From UBA11346 sp038060575 (GTDB lineage Bacteria; Planctomycetota; UBA11346), in the NCBI GenBank assembly GCA_964652775.1, contig CAZZAM010000005.1, positions 62,001 through 126,000 of the forward strand: a stretch of DNA of 64,000 nucleotides, in the 5' to 3' direction. The notes beneath the pieces are model-generated. The model did not search any database. It was given only the letters and a program-made list of their open reading frames with translations, and was not told the origin of the DNA. The number at the start of each line of letters is the position of its first letter. The first letter of the stretch is position 1. Positions 52,575-62,184 of the stretch are shown here, one piece after another. The position numbers were made by a program, and so were the translations under genes.

Positions 52575-53342
52575 ATGCCCAGCCGTGACGCGACTGCCGA
52601 TGTGCATGGTGCCGGATCCGTCGATCCCGCAGATCATCCGCCAATCGCACTGCCCGATGATGCATGGGCTGATTTTTCCGCGCGATGCATTGCACTGGGC
52701 ATTCCCAATCCAACCGCCAAGCGCGCCACACTCGAGGCGCTCTACGGCCATCTCGTCGGCGTGAACGCGTGGCTCAATCTCACCACCGTCATCGAACCCG
52801 CAGCGTGGTTGAAGCTGCACGTGCTCGACAGCCTGATTGCGCTGACCGAACCACGACTCAAGCATCTCGCTGATGGCGCGCCGTGCGTCGATCTCGGATC
52901 TGGCGGTGGCTATCCGGGTTTGCCGCTCGCGCTGTTTGTACCGACGAGCGTGCCGTGGGTGCTTGCCGACGCGCGCCAGAAAAAGGCGCTGTTCCTTGCC
53001 GCTGCTGGTCGCCTCGTTGGTCCAAACGTCAGCGGTCGTCACCTGCGTGGCGGCGACGTCGCCCACGCTGCGCCCGAATTGCATCGTCGCTGCCAGTTGG
53101 TGGTCAATCGAGCGATGGGTCCAGCTGCAGAAATCCTCGCAGAATCCGCACCTTTACTGCGTCCGCATGGCCATCTCGTCATTTGGAAAGGCCTCGCCTT
53201 CGCAGGCAAAGAACGCGACGAAGCCGCGGCAAAAGCGCCTAAACTTGGCTTCCGCGTGGTAGGTATTCGTCGTCTCCAGTTGCTTGAGGGCGATCCCGAG
53301 CGCCTCCTAGTTACCTACGAGCGACTCGCCGCCGCGTCATAA
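52575..53342 (+). CDS. rsmG: 16S rRNA (guanine-527-N7) methyltransferase
   Basis: 255 residues. The RsmG start (YGHLVGVNAWLNLTTV) and SAM motif (CVDLGSGGGYPGLPLAL), then VVNRAMGPAAEILAESAPLL, fit the family. It methylates G527 of 16S rRNA. No gidA (mnmG) partner is adjacent, unlike many bacteria. Confidence 0.92.
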   Translation: MPSRDATADVHGAGSVDPADHPPIALPDDAWADFSARCIALGIPNPTAKRATLEALYGHLVGVNAWLNLTTVIEPAAWLKLHVLDSLIALTEPRLKHLADGAPCVDLGSGGGYPGLPLALFVPTSVPWVLADARQKKALFLAAAGRLVGPNVSGRHLRGGDVAHAAPELHRRCQLVVNRAMGPAAEILAESAPLLRPHGHLVIWKGLAFAGKERDEAAAKAPKLGFRVVGIRRLQLLEGDPERLLVTYERLAAAS

Positions 53343-53424
53343 ATAGCATCCCAACAACGCCTAAGGCGTCGGGAGCTCATTCTGTATCCAAACCTCCACA
53401 GCTAGTCGTTGCGTTCAGTCAGCA

Positions 53425-53440
53425 CTACTATATGTAGTGG
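53425..53440 (+). promoter_or_regulatory. NrdR-like box upstream of nrdJ
   Basis: CTATATGTAG (53428-53437) fits the NrdR consensus centre CwAtATaTwG with one mismatch and has extended inverted symmetry (CACTAC...GTAGTG). A clear second box at the usual spacing is not seen. Confidence 0.5.
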
Positions 53441-53531
53441 CCTCTCGGCTCCGCCGCCATTCTTCTCACCCTATCTTCCACACCTTCCAACCGCCAAAAC
53501 ACCCTGTTTTGCCCGCTTAGGACCAGCTCCG

Positions 53532-55784
53532 ATGACTCTCGCCCAGCTCCAGGACTACACCTTCAACACCAAATACGCGCGCTACAATGCCACGCTTGGC
53601 CGTCGCGAAACCTTCGCTGAAGCCGCCGATCGCGTCTTCGCGATGCACGAAGAAAAATACGCGCGCTTTGGTGTGCAGGCTGACATCGAGTACGCCAAGC
53701 AGGCGGTGAAGGATCGTCTCGTCCTCGGCAGCCAACGTGCCCTGCAGTTCGGCGGCAAGCCGGTGATCGACAAGAACGCGCGCCTCTACAACTGCACGGT
53801 CAGCTACTGCGACCGCCCGCGCTTCTTCCAAGAATCGCTGTGGCTACTGCTCTGCGGCTGCGGCGTCGGCTTTTCGGTCCAGCGTCACCACGTCGCCAAG
53901 TTGCCCAACATTGCCAAGCCGACCAAGAAAGCGGTAACGTTCAGCGTCCCTGATTCGATCGAGGGCTGGTCAGATGCGCTCGGCGTCCTGGTCAGCAGTT
54001 ACTTTCAGACCGAACAGTCCTTCCCCGAATACGCCGGCCGCACAGTCGAGTTCGACTTTAGCCAAGTTCGCGCGCAGGGCAGTCCACTCTCCAGTGGCAT
54101 CGGTAAGGCACCCGGCCCCGCGCCGCTGCGCCGTTCGCTTGAACAGATTCGCCGCGTCCTTGATGAGCGTCTCGTCGAAGCCGGCGACGGCTGCAAGATG
54201 CGCCCGATCGACGCCTATGACATGGTCATGCACGCGTCTGACGCCGTGCTTGCTGGCGGCGTTCGCCGCAGTGCGACGATCTGCATTTTCTCGCTCGATG
54301 ACAACGAGATGATCACCGCCAAGACTGGCGACTGGTTCATCAAGAACCCGCAGCGCGGCCGCTCGAACAACTCCGCGTTGCTCCTGCGCGACCAGGTTCC
54401 CTACGAGCAGTTCAACGCGCTCATGCAGTCGGTGAAGGAATTCGGCGAGCCCGGTTTCGTTTGGGCCGATTCCACCGAGATCATGTACAACCCCTGCGTC
54501 GAGATCGGCATGTACCCGGTCGATGTAGAAACCGGCCAGACCGGCTGGCACTTCTGCAATCTCTGCGAAATCAACATGAAGGCCTGCGTTGACAACGCGA
54601 CCTTCGAACGCGCCTGCCGCGCCGCCGCGATCCTTGGCACCCTCCAGGCCGGCTACGACAAGTTCGATTACCTCGGCGCCACCACCGAACGCATCGTCAA
54701 GCGCGAGGCTCTCCTCGGCTGCTCGATGACCGGCATGATGGACAACCCGAAGATCGCGTTCGACCCTGCTTTGCAGCGCAAAATGGCGCAACTCATTCTC
54801 GACGTGAACGCCGAACTCGCGCCCAAGCTCGACATCCAGGTCTGCGCCCGCGCCACCTGCGTGAAGCCAGCCGGCACGACATCGTGCATCCTCGGCACCG
54901 CCTCAGGCATCCACCCGCACCACGCCAAGCGCTATTTCCGCCGCGTGCAGGCCAACGTCACCGAAGCGCCTTTGCAGTACTTCGAAGCGCACAACGCGCG
55001 CGCAGTCGAGAAGAGCGTGTGGAATCCGAACGGCACCGACAAGGTGATCACGTTCTGCGTCCAGGTTCCGCCCGATGCGCTGATCAAGAACGAAGTCTCA
55101 GCGGTCAAGCTGCTCGAAGCCGTCAAGCTCACCCAAGAAAACTGGGTCGGTGCCGGCCGTCGCGCCGAACGCTGCACCGCGCCGTGGCTGCGCCACAACG
55201 TCTCCAACACGATCACCGTGCGTGAGACCGAGTGGGAAGAAGTCGCCCGCTACATCTACGACAACCGCGACGCCTTCGCCGGCGTCTCGCTGCTCCCAGA
55301 AGGTGGCGATCTCGAATATCCGCAGGCTCCGTTCACGGCCGTCCTGACCTACGACGAGATCGTCGCCGAGTACGGCGTCGGTTCGCTGTTCGCATCTGGC
55401 CTCATCGTCGACGGCCTCCACGCCTTCGACAACGATCTGTGGGCTGCCTGCGACTGCACCCTCGGCCGCGGCCAGAAGTTGGACATCCCCCAGCTTGCTG
55501 ATGGCGCCGATGAAAAAGCATTCACCTCGTTCCAGGTTCAGGTCCGCCAGACCCTGGCCAAGAAGGACTGGGTCCGCCGCGCGCAGAAGTTTGCCAAGAA
55601 TTACTTCAACAACGACATCCGCCGCATGACCTACTGCCTCAAGCGGGTTAACAACTGCAAGCTGTGGGAAGACCTCACGCGCGAATACCTGCCAGTTGAT
55701 TACACGCTGATGTATGAAGACTCGGATAACACGAAGCTAGTTGACGCCGTGGCGTGCGCGGGCGGGAAGTGCGACGTGCAGTGA
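53532..55784 (+). CDS. nrdJ: Adenosylcobalamin-dependent (class II) ribonucleotide reductase
   Basis: 750 residues from the ATG at 53532; the frame is open from 53409, but that part overlaps the NrdR-like box. Motifs: LYNCTVSYCDRPRFFQESLW, LLCGCGVGFSVQ, FCNLCEINMKACVD (active-site Cys and Glu), SGIHPHHAKRYFRR, and a C-terminal CAGGKC redox pair. It reduces ribonucleotides without oxygen using coenzyme B12. Resembles the monomeric class II (Lactobacillus leichmannii-like) type. No cobalamin riboswitch was seen. Confidence 0.93.
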   Translation: MTLAQLQDYTFNTKYARYNATLGRRETFAEAADRVFAMHEEKYARFGVQADIEYAKQAVKDRLVLGSQRALQFGGKPVIDKNARLYNCTVSYCDRPRFFQESLWLLLCGCGVGFSVQRHHVAKLPNIAKPTKKAVTFSVPDSIEGWSDALGVLVSSYFQTEQSFPEYAGRTVEFDFSQVRAQGSPLSSGIGKAPGPAPLRRSLEQIRRVLDERLVEAGDGCKMRPIDAYDMVMHASDAVLAGGVRRSATICIFSLDDNEMITAKTGDWFIKNPQRGRSNNSALLLRDQVPYEQFNALMQSVKEFGEPGFVWADSTEIMYNPCVEIGMYPVDVETGQTGWHFCNLCEINMKACVDNATFERACRAAAILGTLQAGYDKFDYLGATTERIVKREALLGCSMTGMMDNPKIAFDPALQRKMAQLILDVNAELAPKLDIQVCARATCVKPAGTTSCILGTASGIHPHHAKRYFRRVQANVTEAPLQYFEAHNARAVEKSVWNPNGTDKVITFCVQVPPDALIKNEVSAVKLLEAVKLTQENWVGAGRRAERCTAPWLRHNVSNTITVRETEWEEVARYIYDNRDAFAGVSLLPEGGDLEYPQAPFTAVLTYDEIVAEYGVGSLFASGLIVDGLHAFDNDLWAACDCTLGRGQKLDIPQLADGADEKAFTSFQVQVRQTLAKKDWVRRAQKFAKNYFNNDIRRMTYCLKRVNNCKLWEDLTREYLPVDYTLMYEDSDNTKLVDAVACAGGKCDVQ

Positions 55785-55815
55785 GGCATTGCTGATTGCC
55801 GCCTCAATGACGATG

Positions 55816-55848
55816 GGCCGAGTATCCGAAAGGTACTCGGCCTTTCCC
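55816..55848 (+). terminator. Rho-independent terminator after nrdJ
   Basis: A 9-bp stem GGCCGAGTA/TACTCGGCC with loop TCCGAAAGG, followed by a T-rich CTTTCCCTTT tract, 31 bp after the nrdJ stop. Confidence 0.8.
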
Positions 55849-55971
55849 TTTCAGCGAATTATTCACTCATTGCGTCCGCAGTTCGAAGGCCCCACCTGGG
55901 AAGCACAGGCTTCAGCCTGCTGGGGCAATGAACTCCCTTACCTACACGCCGCACCAACATAATTTCCTCTT

Positions 55972-56322
55972 ATGCCATTCGGCGAACATTCCCGTGGCTG
56001 TCTTCCCCACGTCGATCAACCGCAACTCTGCCAGTCGATCACCTTCCGTCTCGCCGATGCGGTCCCCGCGAAAATCGTCGCGACGGAAATGAACTTGGAC
56101 ATGCGCTTCAATGCTGCACGCCGCGCAACGGAGTTCATTCCTGTAGGTGAACCCTGGCCTCTATTCGAGTACCACGTCGGCCGTAGCGCGCATGAGCACA
56201 GCCAGCTTCCCGATCAGGGCTCACCAGCCCCAGAGCGTGCGTATATCAATGCCGAAGACGGTCACGAATCGTTCCAGCGACCACCCGTTCCAGCGCACGA
56301 GCGCCACGCAGCACAGGCGTAG
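55972..56322 (+). pseudogene. N-terminal remnant of a RAYT/IS200-like transposase
   Basis: Up to 116 residues. The first 40 (RGCLPHVDQPQLCQSITFRLADAVPAKI) match the N terminus of PVC-type Y1 transposases (LPH...ITFRLAD). The similarity then fades and no HUH motif appears. The rest of the 55849-56379 gap holds no clear gene. Confidence 0.55.
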
Positions 56323-56379
56323 GTGGGGCGAACGTTCGCTGGTTGCCCAAGCCACCCCAGGTGACCATACTCCGCACCC

Positions 56380-57231
56380 ATGGGTACCTCCTTCCATCCC
56401 GTATGTGTGACGATCGGCGCCTCCGACAGCTCGGGTGGCACCGGCATTCAGGCTGACCTCAAGACCTTCATGGCGCTGAATTGCTACGGAGCATCGGCCC
56501 TCACCGCCGTCCAGGCGCAAACCTTCGTCGCGATCAAAGCCCAGCATCCTTTGCCCGAGGCGCATGTTCGCGAGCAGCTGGACGCGATCACCGAGGCGCT
56601 GCCGATTCGCGCGATCAAGGTCGGTTATCTGCCCTCTGCGGGTGTAGCACGTGTCGTTGGCCGTTGGCTGCGCGATCAGCCGAAAATTCCCGTCGTCATC
56701 GACCCGATCATCGCCACCAATAAAGGCGTGGCGCTGACCCAACCGGAAGTGATCCGCGCCATTTGCGAAGAACTTCTGCCTCGTGGCACGCTGGGAACTC
56801 CCAATCGCTTTGAAGCTGCGACGTTGGCCGGCATGGATGAATGCCTGGATGTCGGTGACATGCAGAAGGCCGCCACCATCATCCTGAAGCGTTACGGCTG
56901 TCCCATTCTGGTCACCGGTGGCGGATTTGAAGACTGCCACGTCGATCTGTTGGTTGCACTTGATGGCGTCAGCCATTTTGAATCACCAACCATTCGCCGT
57001 GGCAAGATCGCCGGCACTGGCTGCGCTCATAGTGCAGCCATCACGGCTGTGCTCGCGAAGGGCGACAGTCTCCGCGAAGCTATTCTCGATGCGAAGGGCT
57101 TCGTCACCGGTGCCATTGCCGCTGCGCCTGAATTACCCAATGGGCTCGGCGTACTCTGGCACGGCATCACCGTGCGCGATCAGGTCATGGCCAACATGTC
57201 AGACGGCACTTGTACTGATCGCTCGCCGTAA
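56380..57231 (+). CDS. thiD: Hydroxymethylpyrimidine (phosphate) kinase
   Basis: 283 residues. CVTIGASDSSGGTGIQADLKTF, PIRAIKVGYLPSAGVARVV, VVIDPIIATNKG, LGTPNRFEAATLAG, and GTGCAHSAAITAVLAKG match ThiD of the PfkB family. It phosphorylates HMP-P to HMP-PP, feeding thiamine synthesis that ThiL (49741) completes. Not linked to other thi genes here. The fold is complete, with the conserved Cys in GTGC. Confidence 0.93.
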   Translation: MGTSFHPVCVTIGASDSSGGTGIQADLKTFMALNCYGASALTAVQAQTFVAIKAQHPLPEAHVREQLDAITEALPIRAIKVGYLPSAGVARVVGRWLRDQPKIPVVIDPIIATNKGVALTQPEVIRAICEELLPRGTLGTPNRFEAATLAGMDECLDVGDMQKAATIILKRYGCPILVTGGGFEDCHVDLLVALDGVSHFESPTIRRGKIAGTGCAHSAAITAVLAKGDSLREAILDAKGFVTGAIAAAPELPNGLGVLWHGITVRDQVMANMSDGTCTDRSP

Positions 57232-57235
57232 TTAC

Positions 57236-57507
57236 CCAGGCCGGGGCCCCATCGCCTGCGATGGGGCTGGCGCCGAGATGCGGTGGCGGCATACAATCGG
57301 CGCAGCCGATGCCGCCACGGTTTCGACGGCTCGCCGGAGAAATCGAGCATCGACAAAGCCAGTGGGGGCGAGCAGGTGCCGCGACAGCGGCAGCAGACCA
57401 ACGGTCTGCGTGCCCGCGCAGCGCAAGCGTAGCCCCACAGGCCGCAGGCCGAGGAGCAAGCGCAGCAGGCGCGCCGAAGGCCGTAGGGGTGAAACCCCTG
57501 AGCAGTT
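57236..57507 (-). repeat. Post-stop modular hairpin element (family R copy 4, expanded)
   Basis: Read on - it starts right after the lipoprotein stop: CAGGGGTTTCACCCCTACGG, extra GC-rich hairpins, CCCCACTGGCTTTGTCG, then AAACCGTGGCGGCATCGGCT, GCGCCGATTGTATGCCGCCA, TCTCGGCGCCAG and a CCCATCGCAGGCGATGGGG hairpin. It separates convergent thiD and the lipoprotein gene. Confidence 0.82.
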
Positions 57508-57508
57508 G

Positions 57509-58273
57509 TCACTCGCCGAGGTGACGTTCGAATTCCTGATGCGTCACTTCGACTGCATCGGGCGGCACGCGCAGCTGCAAACGATCATCGCTGATCTCCG
57601 ACACTGATTCCAGCGACTTGATACGGAAGCTGTACGAGTCTTTGTCTCCGGCAACAACCAGATCAGCCCGCTCGGGGCGTAGCAGAGCTGCGAACGTGGT
57701 CCAGCGCTTGTAATCGATACGCCGCTGTTCAGTACCATCCGGACCAAGCAGTCGTTTTACGGTTGGCATTCCATATTCTGGATCGCGGACAACCTCCGCA
57801 GCCCAGCCGGTCGCAGCATCGCGAAATTGCCACACGCCGTTCTCACCCTGCGTGATCACCGCACCAACAGGCAACGGGCCTTCACGCACTTCCGACACCA
57901 ACGAAACCAGGTCGCGCAAGAGAATCGGATCGGTGGCTCCGCCAATCCGACCGTGGGTGATCCGCTTGGTCCGCAGCGCCAACGCCGTGTACTTGCCATC
58001 TGCAGCAACCAGCGCAGTCAAAAAATCAAATCCATTCTTACTGCCAAGCAAGCGAACCCGGCCATCGTTGGAAACCCACAGCCACAGCGTGACTACCTCG
58101 CCGTCGCCATCTTTGGGAATCACCGTAACCAACAGCTTGGCAATCATGCAAGGTGCCGCGCCAATCTGTGTTCGTAGTTCATCCGGTGTTATGGCTGCCG
58201 GTGGCCGCACGGGTCGCGTACAACTGGCCAGCAACAATGCCAAACCGACGATTATACAGCTGCCGACGCGCAT
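57509..58273 (-). CDS. Lipoprotein of unknown function
   Basis: 254 residues with lipobox LLASC (Cys near 18). The mature part is beta-rich (VTLWLWVSNDGRVRLLGSKN; WTTFAALLRPERADLVVAGD) and suggests a LolB/outer-membrane-lipoprotein-like half-barrel, but I cannot name a family. It follows rimO by 3 bp on the same strand, so the two are likely co-transcribed. Element R4 starts right after its stop. Confidence 0.68.
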   Translation of the reverse strand: MRVGSCIIVGLALLLASCTRPVRPPAAITPDELRTQIGAAPCMIAKLLVTVIPKDGDGEVVTLWLWVSNDGRVRLLGSKNGFDFLTALVAADGKYTALALRTKRITHGRIGGATDPILLRDLVSLVSEVREGPLPVGAVITQGENGVWQFRDAATGWAAEVVRDPEYGMPTVKRLLGPDGTEQRRIDYKRWTTFAALLRPERADLVVAGDKDSYSFRIKSLESVSEISDDRLQLRVPPDAVEVTHQEFERHLGE

Positions 58274-58276
58274 AAT

Positions 58277-59614
58277 TTAACGTCCCGCCCGTGGACTGCT
58301 GGACTTCGACGCTACGACAACCTCGGCCACGAGATCCACGCCGCTGATCCCGGTCACCAGCACCGTCGCCCAGTCACCGACCGCGAGCCGATCGTCCTCG
58401 ACCAACGTCACGTTATCAACGTTGTGGGCTTGGCCGTGATGGCGACAGGCAAACACACCAAAGTCACGCTGCTCGTCAACCAAAACGCGCAGGGTCTTAC
58501 CAACCCACCGCGCCAAACGTTCGCGATGCAAACGGGTCTGTTGCTCGGAGAAGCGCCGCTGTCGTGCCGCGATAGTCCGCGCCGGGATTTTGTTCGGCAT
58601 TTTCGCTGCCGTGGTTCCATCCTCATCACTGTATGGGAAGCAGCCCACCTGATCAAACGGCCACTCGCGAGCGAACGTCATCAATTGATCGAAATCCTCG
58701 GCGCGCTCGCCGGGGAATCCGACGATGAACGTCGTGCGGATACTGATATCCGGCATCGCACGCTTAATCGCATCAAGCCGCTCGGTGATGTGCGCCAACT
58801 TAGTCCGCCGACCCATCTGCGCGAGCGTACGGTCACTGGCATGTTGGATCGGCATATCGACATAGCGGCAGACATTGGGCGCCGCCGCCATGGCCGAGAT
58901 CAGTTCATCGCTGAAATCATTGGGATAACAGTAGTGCAATCGGATCCAGCACGCCGGCGCAGCCGCTGCAATTGCGGTGACCAACTGCGGCAGACGATAC
59001 GCACCGTAGCGATCCTTGCCGTAATAATCGAGATGCTGACTGATCAGCACGATTTCTTTTACCCCACGCTTGGCATAGGCAGCAGCCTGCGCAACCAGAT
59101 CCTCTTCAGGCCGACTGACATGCTTGCCACGAAATAATGGAATCGCGCAAAAGTTGCAGGTGTTGTCGCAACCCTCAGCGATCTTGAGGTAAGCGAAGTG
59201 TGGCGGCGTCAACTGACTGCGTTGATCATGACGCGCGCGATGGCGCGGTAGATTCGGAAAATGGCTGCGCACCACCGCAGCGAAGCGATCGTAATCTTTG
59301 AACGTCACCCACTGATCAACTTCCGGCATGTCAGCCTGCAGCTCGGTCAGATAGCGTTCGGTCAGACAACCGGCGACGAACAACTTGGCTCCTGGCTTGC
59401 GATCCTTCGCCGCGCGCAGGATGTGCTCGATCGACTCCTGCTTAGCCCCCTCGATAAAGCCACAGGTGTTGACCAGGACCAAATCGGCGGAACCCAGTTC
59501 CTTAGTCAGGCCGATTCCGGCAGTCTTGAGCGTCGTAACCAAATCCTCGGAATCGCTCAAATTCTTCGAGCAACCCAGGGAAATAAGCGCAGCAGTCGGG
59601 GCGGGCATCGCCAC
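58277..59614 (-). CDS. rimO: Ribosomal protein S12 methylthiotransferase RimO
   Basis: 445 residues. N-terminal cluster cysteines in LGCSKN, VNTCGF and VAGCLTER, then the radical SAM CDNTCNFCAIP (CX3CX2C), and a C-terminal TRAM-like domain (VDEQRDFGVFACRHHGQ). It adds methylthio to Asp of ribosomal protein S12. The SKN...DSE pattern and spacing fit RimO better than MiaB. First gene of a two-gene operon. Confidence 0.93.
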   Translation of the reverse strand: MAMPAPTAALISLGCSKNLSDSEDLVTTLKTAGIGLTKELGSADLVLVNTCGFIEGAKQESIEHILRAAKDRKPGAKLFVAGCLTERYLTELQADMPEVDQWVTFKDYDRFAAVVRSHFPNLPRHRARHDQRSQLTPPHFAYLKIAEGCDNTCNFCAIPLFRGKHVSRPEEDLVAQAAAYAKRGVKEIVLISQHLDYYGKDRYGAYRLPQLVTAIAAAAPACWIRLHYCYPNDFSDELISAMAAAPNVCRYVDMPIQHASDRTLAQMGRRTKLAHITERLDAIKRAMPDISIRTTFIVGFPGERAEDFDQLMTFAREWPFDQVGCFPYSDEDGTTAAKMPNKIPARTIAARQRRFSEQQTRLHRERLARWVGKTLRVLVDEQRDFGVFACRHHGQAHNVDNVTLVEDDRLAVGDWATVLVTGISGVDLVAEVVVASKSSSPRAGR

Positions 59615-59721
59615 AGTGTCGGGCTCCTGGGCGCCGGTCCAGACGTAAGAACCGGACAGGGGAACTGGAGTAATACCTCGACCTCACTTCCGCTCCTGAC
59701 CGGGGATAGGATACTAGCAGC

Positions 59722-62184
59722 ATGGATACCCTGGACGATCGCAGCCTGTTGTCGTCCTGGTTCACGAGGCGTGACGAGGCCGCATTCCACACCCTCTGCG
59801 GGCGCTACGCCGGACTGGTTGCGGCAACCTGCCGTCGGCTCGAAGCCACTGATGTCGATGAGGCATCGCAAGCGGTGTTCATCGTCCTCGCGCAGCGCCT
59901 GGATGCGGCTCGGGCGCACGACCGTCTCGCCGGATGGCTGGTGCTCACCGCCCGTCATGTGGTCAGTCGTCAACGTCGCACGGTGGCCCGGCGATATCGT
60001 CATGAACAGGAAGCAGCCATGGACCACCAGCGCAACCAGATAGAAGCAGGAGCTTCGACCTGGGACGACGTCCGACCCCTGCTCGACGAGGCGCTGGCGA
60101 ACCTCAGCCCTGGACGCCGTGAGGCCGTCGTGCGTTTCTATCTCGCGGGCACACCACAAGCCAAGGTAGCCGAAGAACTGGGCTGCTCAGTGGATGCCGT
60201 CAAGACGCGCGTGCATGAAGGTCTCGACAGCCTGCGGAAATTCTTCCTCCGACGTGGGGTTACGCTGAGTGCGGCTGCCATCGTCAGTGGATTGGCCAGT
60301 GAGGTTGCTGCCGCTGCGCCGACCCTCGCCGTCACCTGCGCACAAGCAGGCCTTGCTCCTGCCTCTGCCCCCACTGCCGCTGCTATCGCGCACGACATCA
60401 CCTCGGCAGCAACGATCAACGTGGCGGTCATCGCCGCAGCCCTGATCGCAGTCGCCGGGACGTGCCTTACGGCGGTCCTGGTTGTGGAAAAACCGCATGG
60501 AGCTGAAACCCCCGCCGTGGCTCCTGCAATCACTCCAGGCCTGCCGGCAGAAAAATTAGTCGCAGCCAAGAACGCGCCGAATTTCACAGACATCGTGACC
60601 GCCGAGGAACGGGCGAATCTCCTGAATCTTCCGCCGCTGACGGTGTATACCGCGACCAACGCACCGTCGGTTCCGCAACTCGCTGAGCTGGAACAGCGCG
60701 ACACGATTTCCCAGTACGGCATCACCTGGACCTTCGATCGTCCTGTGCCGGTGGGCCGCTTCATCACCGGTGACTGGTACGTCGTCGGCCCAGTCACCAT
60801 CGTGACGATCAATCCGAAGCCACTCTTCGGCAATGAAATCAGCGAAGGATTCATTGATCGCGACACGGTCCTCGAGTCGCAATATCCCGGCAAGCAGGCC
60901 CGTCACGGCTCGATGCTGAACCCGCGCGTGATGCAAGACCCGGCAACTGGAATTACCCGTTGTGGATTCGACAGCCGCATCGCCAGCAACCGCTACGCAC
61001 CGGAATTGTTCACGCCGCTGCCGATCGCGATGCAGCCAGGCGATGCGCTGTTGTCGTCAATCAGCCGGTCCAACCACGACATCACCTCGTTCGGCGGCCA
61101 ATCCGTCGATGCCATCCGTACTGTCGCAGCGCTGACCTGCGTTGCGCAGGCCCAACCAGCCGATGCGTTTCGCCCGTCGTATGCCGATGCGGCGCGCAGC
61201 CGGATGTATCGTAGTCGTGACCTGCGCCGCGAGCTCCTGCTCCACCTGCCACGGATGCCCGGCATGCCCGATCATCTGAATCGCAACGCCCGCATTTTTC
61301 AACGTCCCTGGGTAGACTTGGCTGACTTCGGCTTCGCGGCACCGCTCGAGAACATGGAGCATGAAAGCCAAATGCTCACCAACCACGTCGGTGAAGCCAC
61401 GTTGCTCCTGCAAATGGACTATGCCCCAGCCGAGAAAGAGCGCCTGTTGGTCAATGCCATCCAAGTCGGCATTGATTTCTGGGGACTCGCCCGCGCCGGT
61501 CGCAGCTGGGAAGCGTACAAGGCCAGTAACCAAGGTCGCAAATGGCCGATCGTATTCGCCGGCCTGCTGCTTGGCGATGCCGACATGCAATCACCGCAAC
61601 GAGCGATTCCCATGCTCCGATTCCAGGAAGATGATCAGACCGCGCTGTGTCCGTACACCTATCGTGGGCAGACCTATGTCAGCAACTGGACTGGCGCCAA
61701 GGCGTTCTTCACCGGTTCATCCCTGGAGCGCGATGGTGGTGAACGCGGCAACTGGGAATATGGTGCTGGACCACTTGACCTCATACATCCCAGTGCGTGG
61801 CCGCAACCCAACCACGCCTCCCTGCCGAGCGACTCGTACCGCGTGTTGCGAACGAGCCCAACCTGGGTTGCGCAGGCGCTCGCCGCCCGCCTGATGCACG
61901 CGGAGTCGATCTGGAGCCACGACGCCTACTTCGCCTACGTCGACCGCTGGATGACCGAGGACGACACGCTGCACGTGCAAACCCTGAAATCGTGTGGACG
62001 CGACGATCGTACCGCCAAGCGCTTCGGCGAGCCATCGCGCCAGGGCCATGTCGATGGCAAACCATGGGTAGCCGCCATGTGGCAGCGCTATCGCAACGCC
62101 ATACCGCATGGTCCCCATCAGGAACCGACCCCATCAGCCGAAACAACGTGGACATCACTGCCCACACGTGGAGACACACCATGA
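59722..62184 (+). CDS. Membrane-tethered ECF sigma factor fused to a large extracytoplasmic domain
   Basis: 820 residues. Sigma-70 region 2 (about 10-85; SLLSSWFTRRDEAAFHTL, VDEASQAVFIVLAQRL, AGWLVLTARHVVSRQRR) and region 4 (about 115-175; EELGCSVDAVKTRVHEGLDS) are intact. A helical Ala-rich linker and one membrane helix (about 231-255) follow, then ~560 residues clearly paralogous to the next protein (FGITWTFD-like, ITGDWYVVGPVT, GRKWPIVFAG, EDDQTALCPYTYRG). The topology puts the sigma domain in the cytoplasm and the large domain outside. How it would reach RNA polymerase is unclear; proteolytic release is the likeliest model. No separate anti-sigma gene. Coupled to the next gene by 4 bp. 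Confidence 0.85.
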   Translation: MDTLDDRSLLSSWFTRRDEAAFHTLCGRYAGLVAATCRRLEATDVDEASQAVFIVLAQRLDAARAHDRLAGWLVLTARHVVSRQRRTVARRYRHEQEAAMDHQRNQIEAGASTWDDVRPLLDEALANLSPGRREAVVRFYLAGTPQAKVAEELGCSVDAVKTRVHEGLDSLRKFFLRRGVTLSAAAIVSGLASEVAAAAPTLAVTCAQAGLAPASAPTAAAIAHDITSAATINVAVIAAALIAVAGTCLTAVLVVEKPHGAETPAVAPAITPGLPAEKLVAAKNAPNFTDIVTAEERANLLNLPPLTVYTATNAPSVPQLAELEQRDTISQYGITWTFDRPVPVGRFITGDWYVVGPVTIVTINPKPLFGNEISEGFIDRDTVLESQYPGKQARHGSMLNPRVMQDPATGITRCGFDSRIASNRYAPELFTPLPIAMQPGDALLSSISRSNHDITSFGGQSVDAIRTVAALTCVAQAQPADAFRPSYADAARSRMYRSRDLRRELLLHLPRMPGMPDHLNRNARIFQRPWVDLADFGFAAPLENMEHESQMLTNHVGEATLLLQMDYAPAEKERLLVNAIQVGIDFWGLARAGRSWEAYKASNQGRKWPIVFAGLLLGDADMQSPQRAIPMLRFQEDDQTALCPYTYRGQTYVSNWTGAKAFFTGSSLERDGGERGNWEYGAGPLDLIHPSAWPQPNHASLPSDSYRVLRTSPTWVAQALAARLMHAESIWSHDAYFAYVDRWMTEDDTLHVQTLKSCGRDDRTAKRFGEPSRQGHVDGKPWVAAMWQRYRNAIPHGPHQEPTPSAETTWTSLPTRGDTP

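Noticed and set aside
53409..53531. Longer NrdJ start
   Set aside because: It would place the NrdR-like box inside the coding region; MTLAQLQDY at 53532 is a normal start.
53343..53531. Cobalamin riboswitch before the B12-dependent reductase
   Set aside because: No B12-box-like sequence or matching fold was seen.
56323..56379. TPP riboswitch before thiD
   Set aside because: No CUGAGA/ACC/GAACCUGAU-like elements in order.
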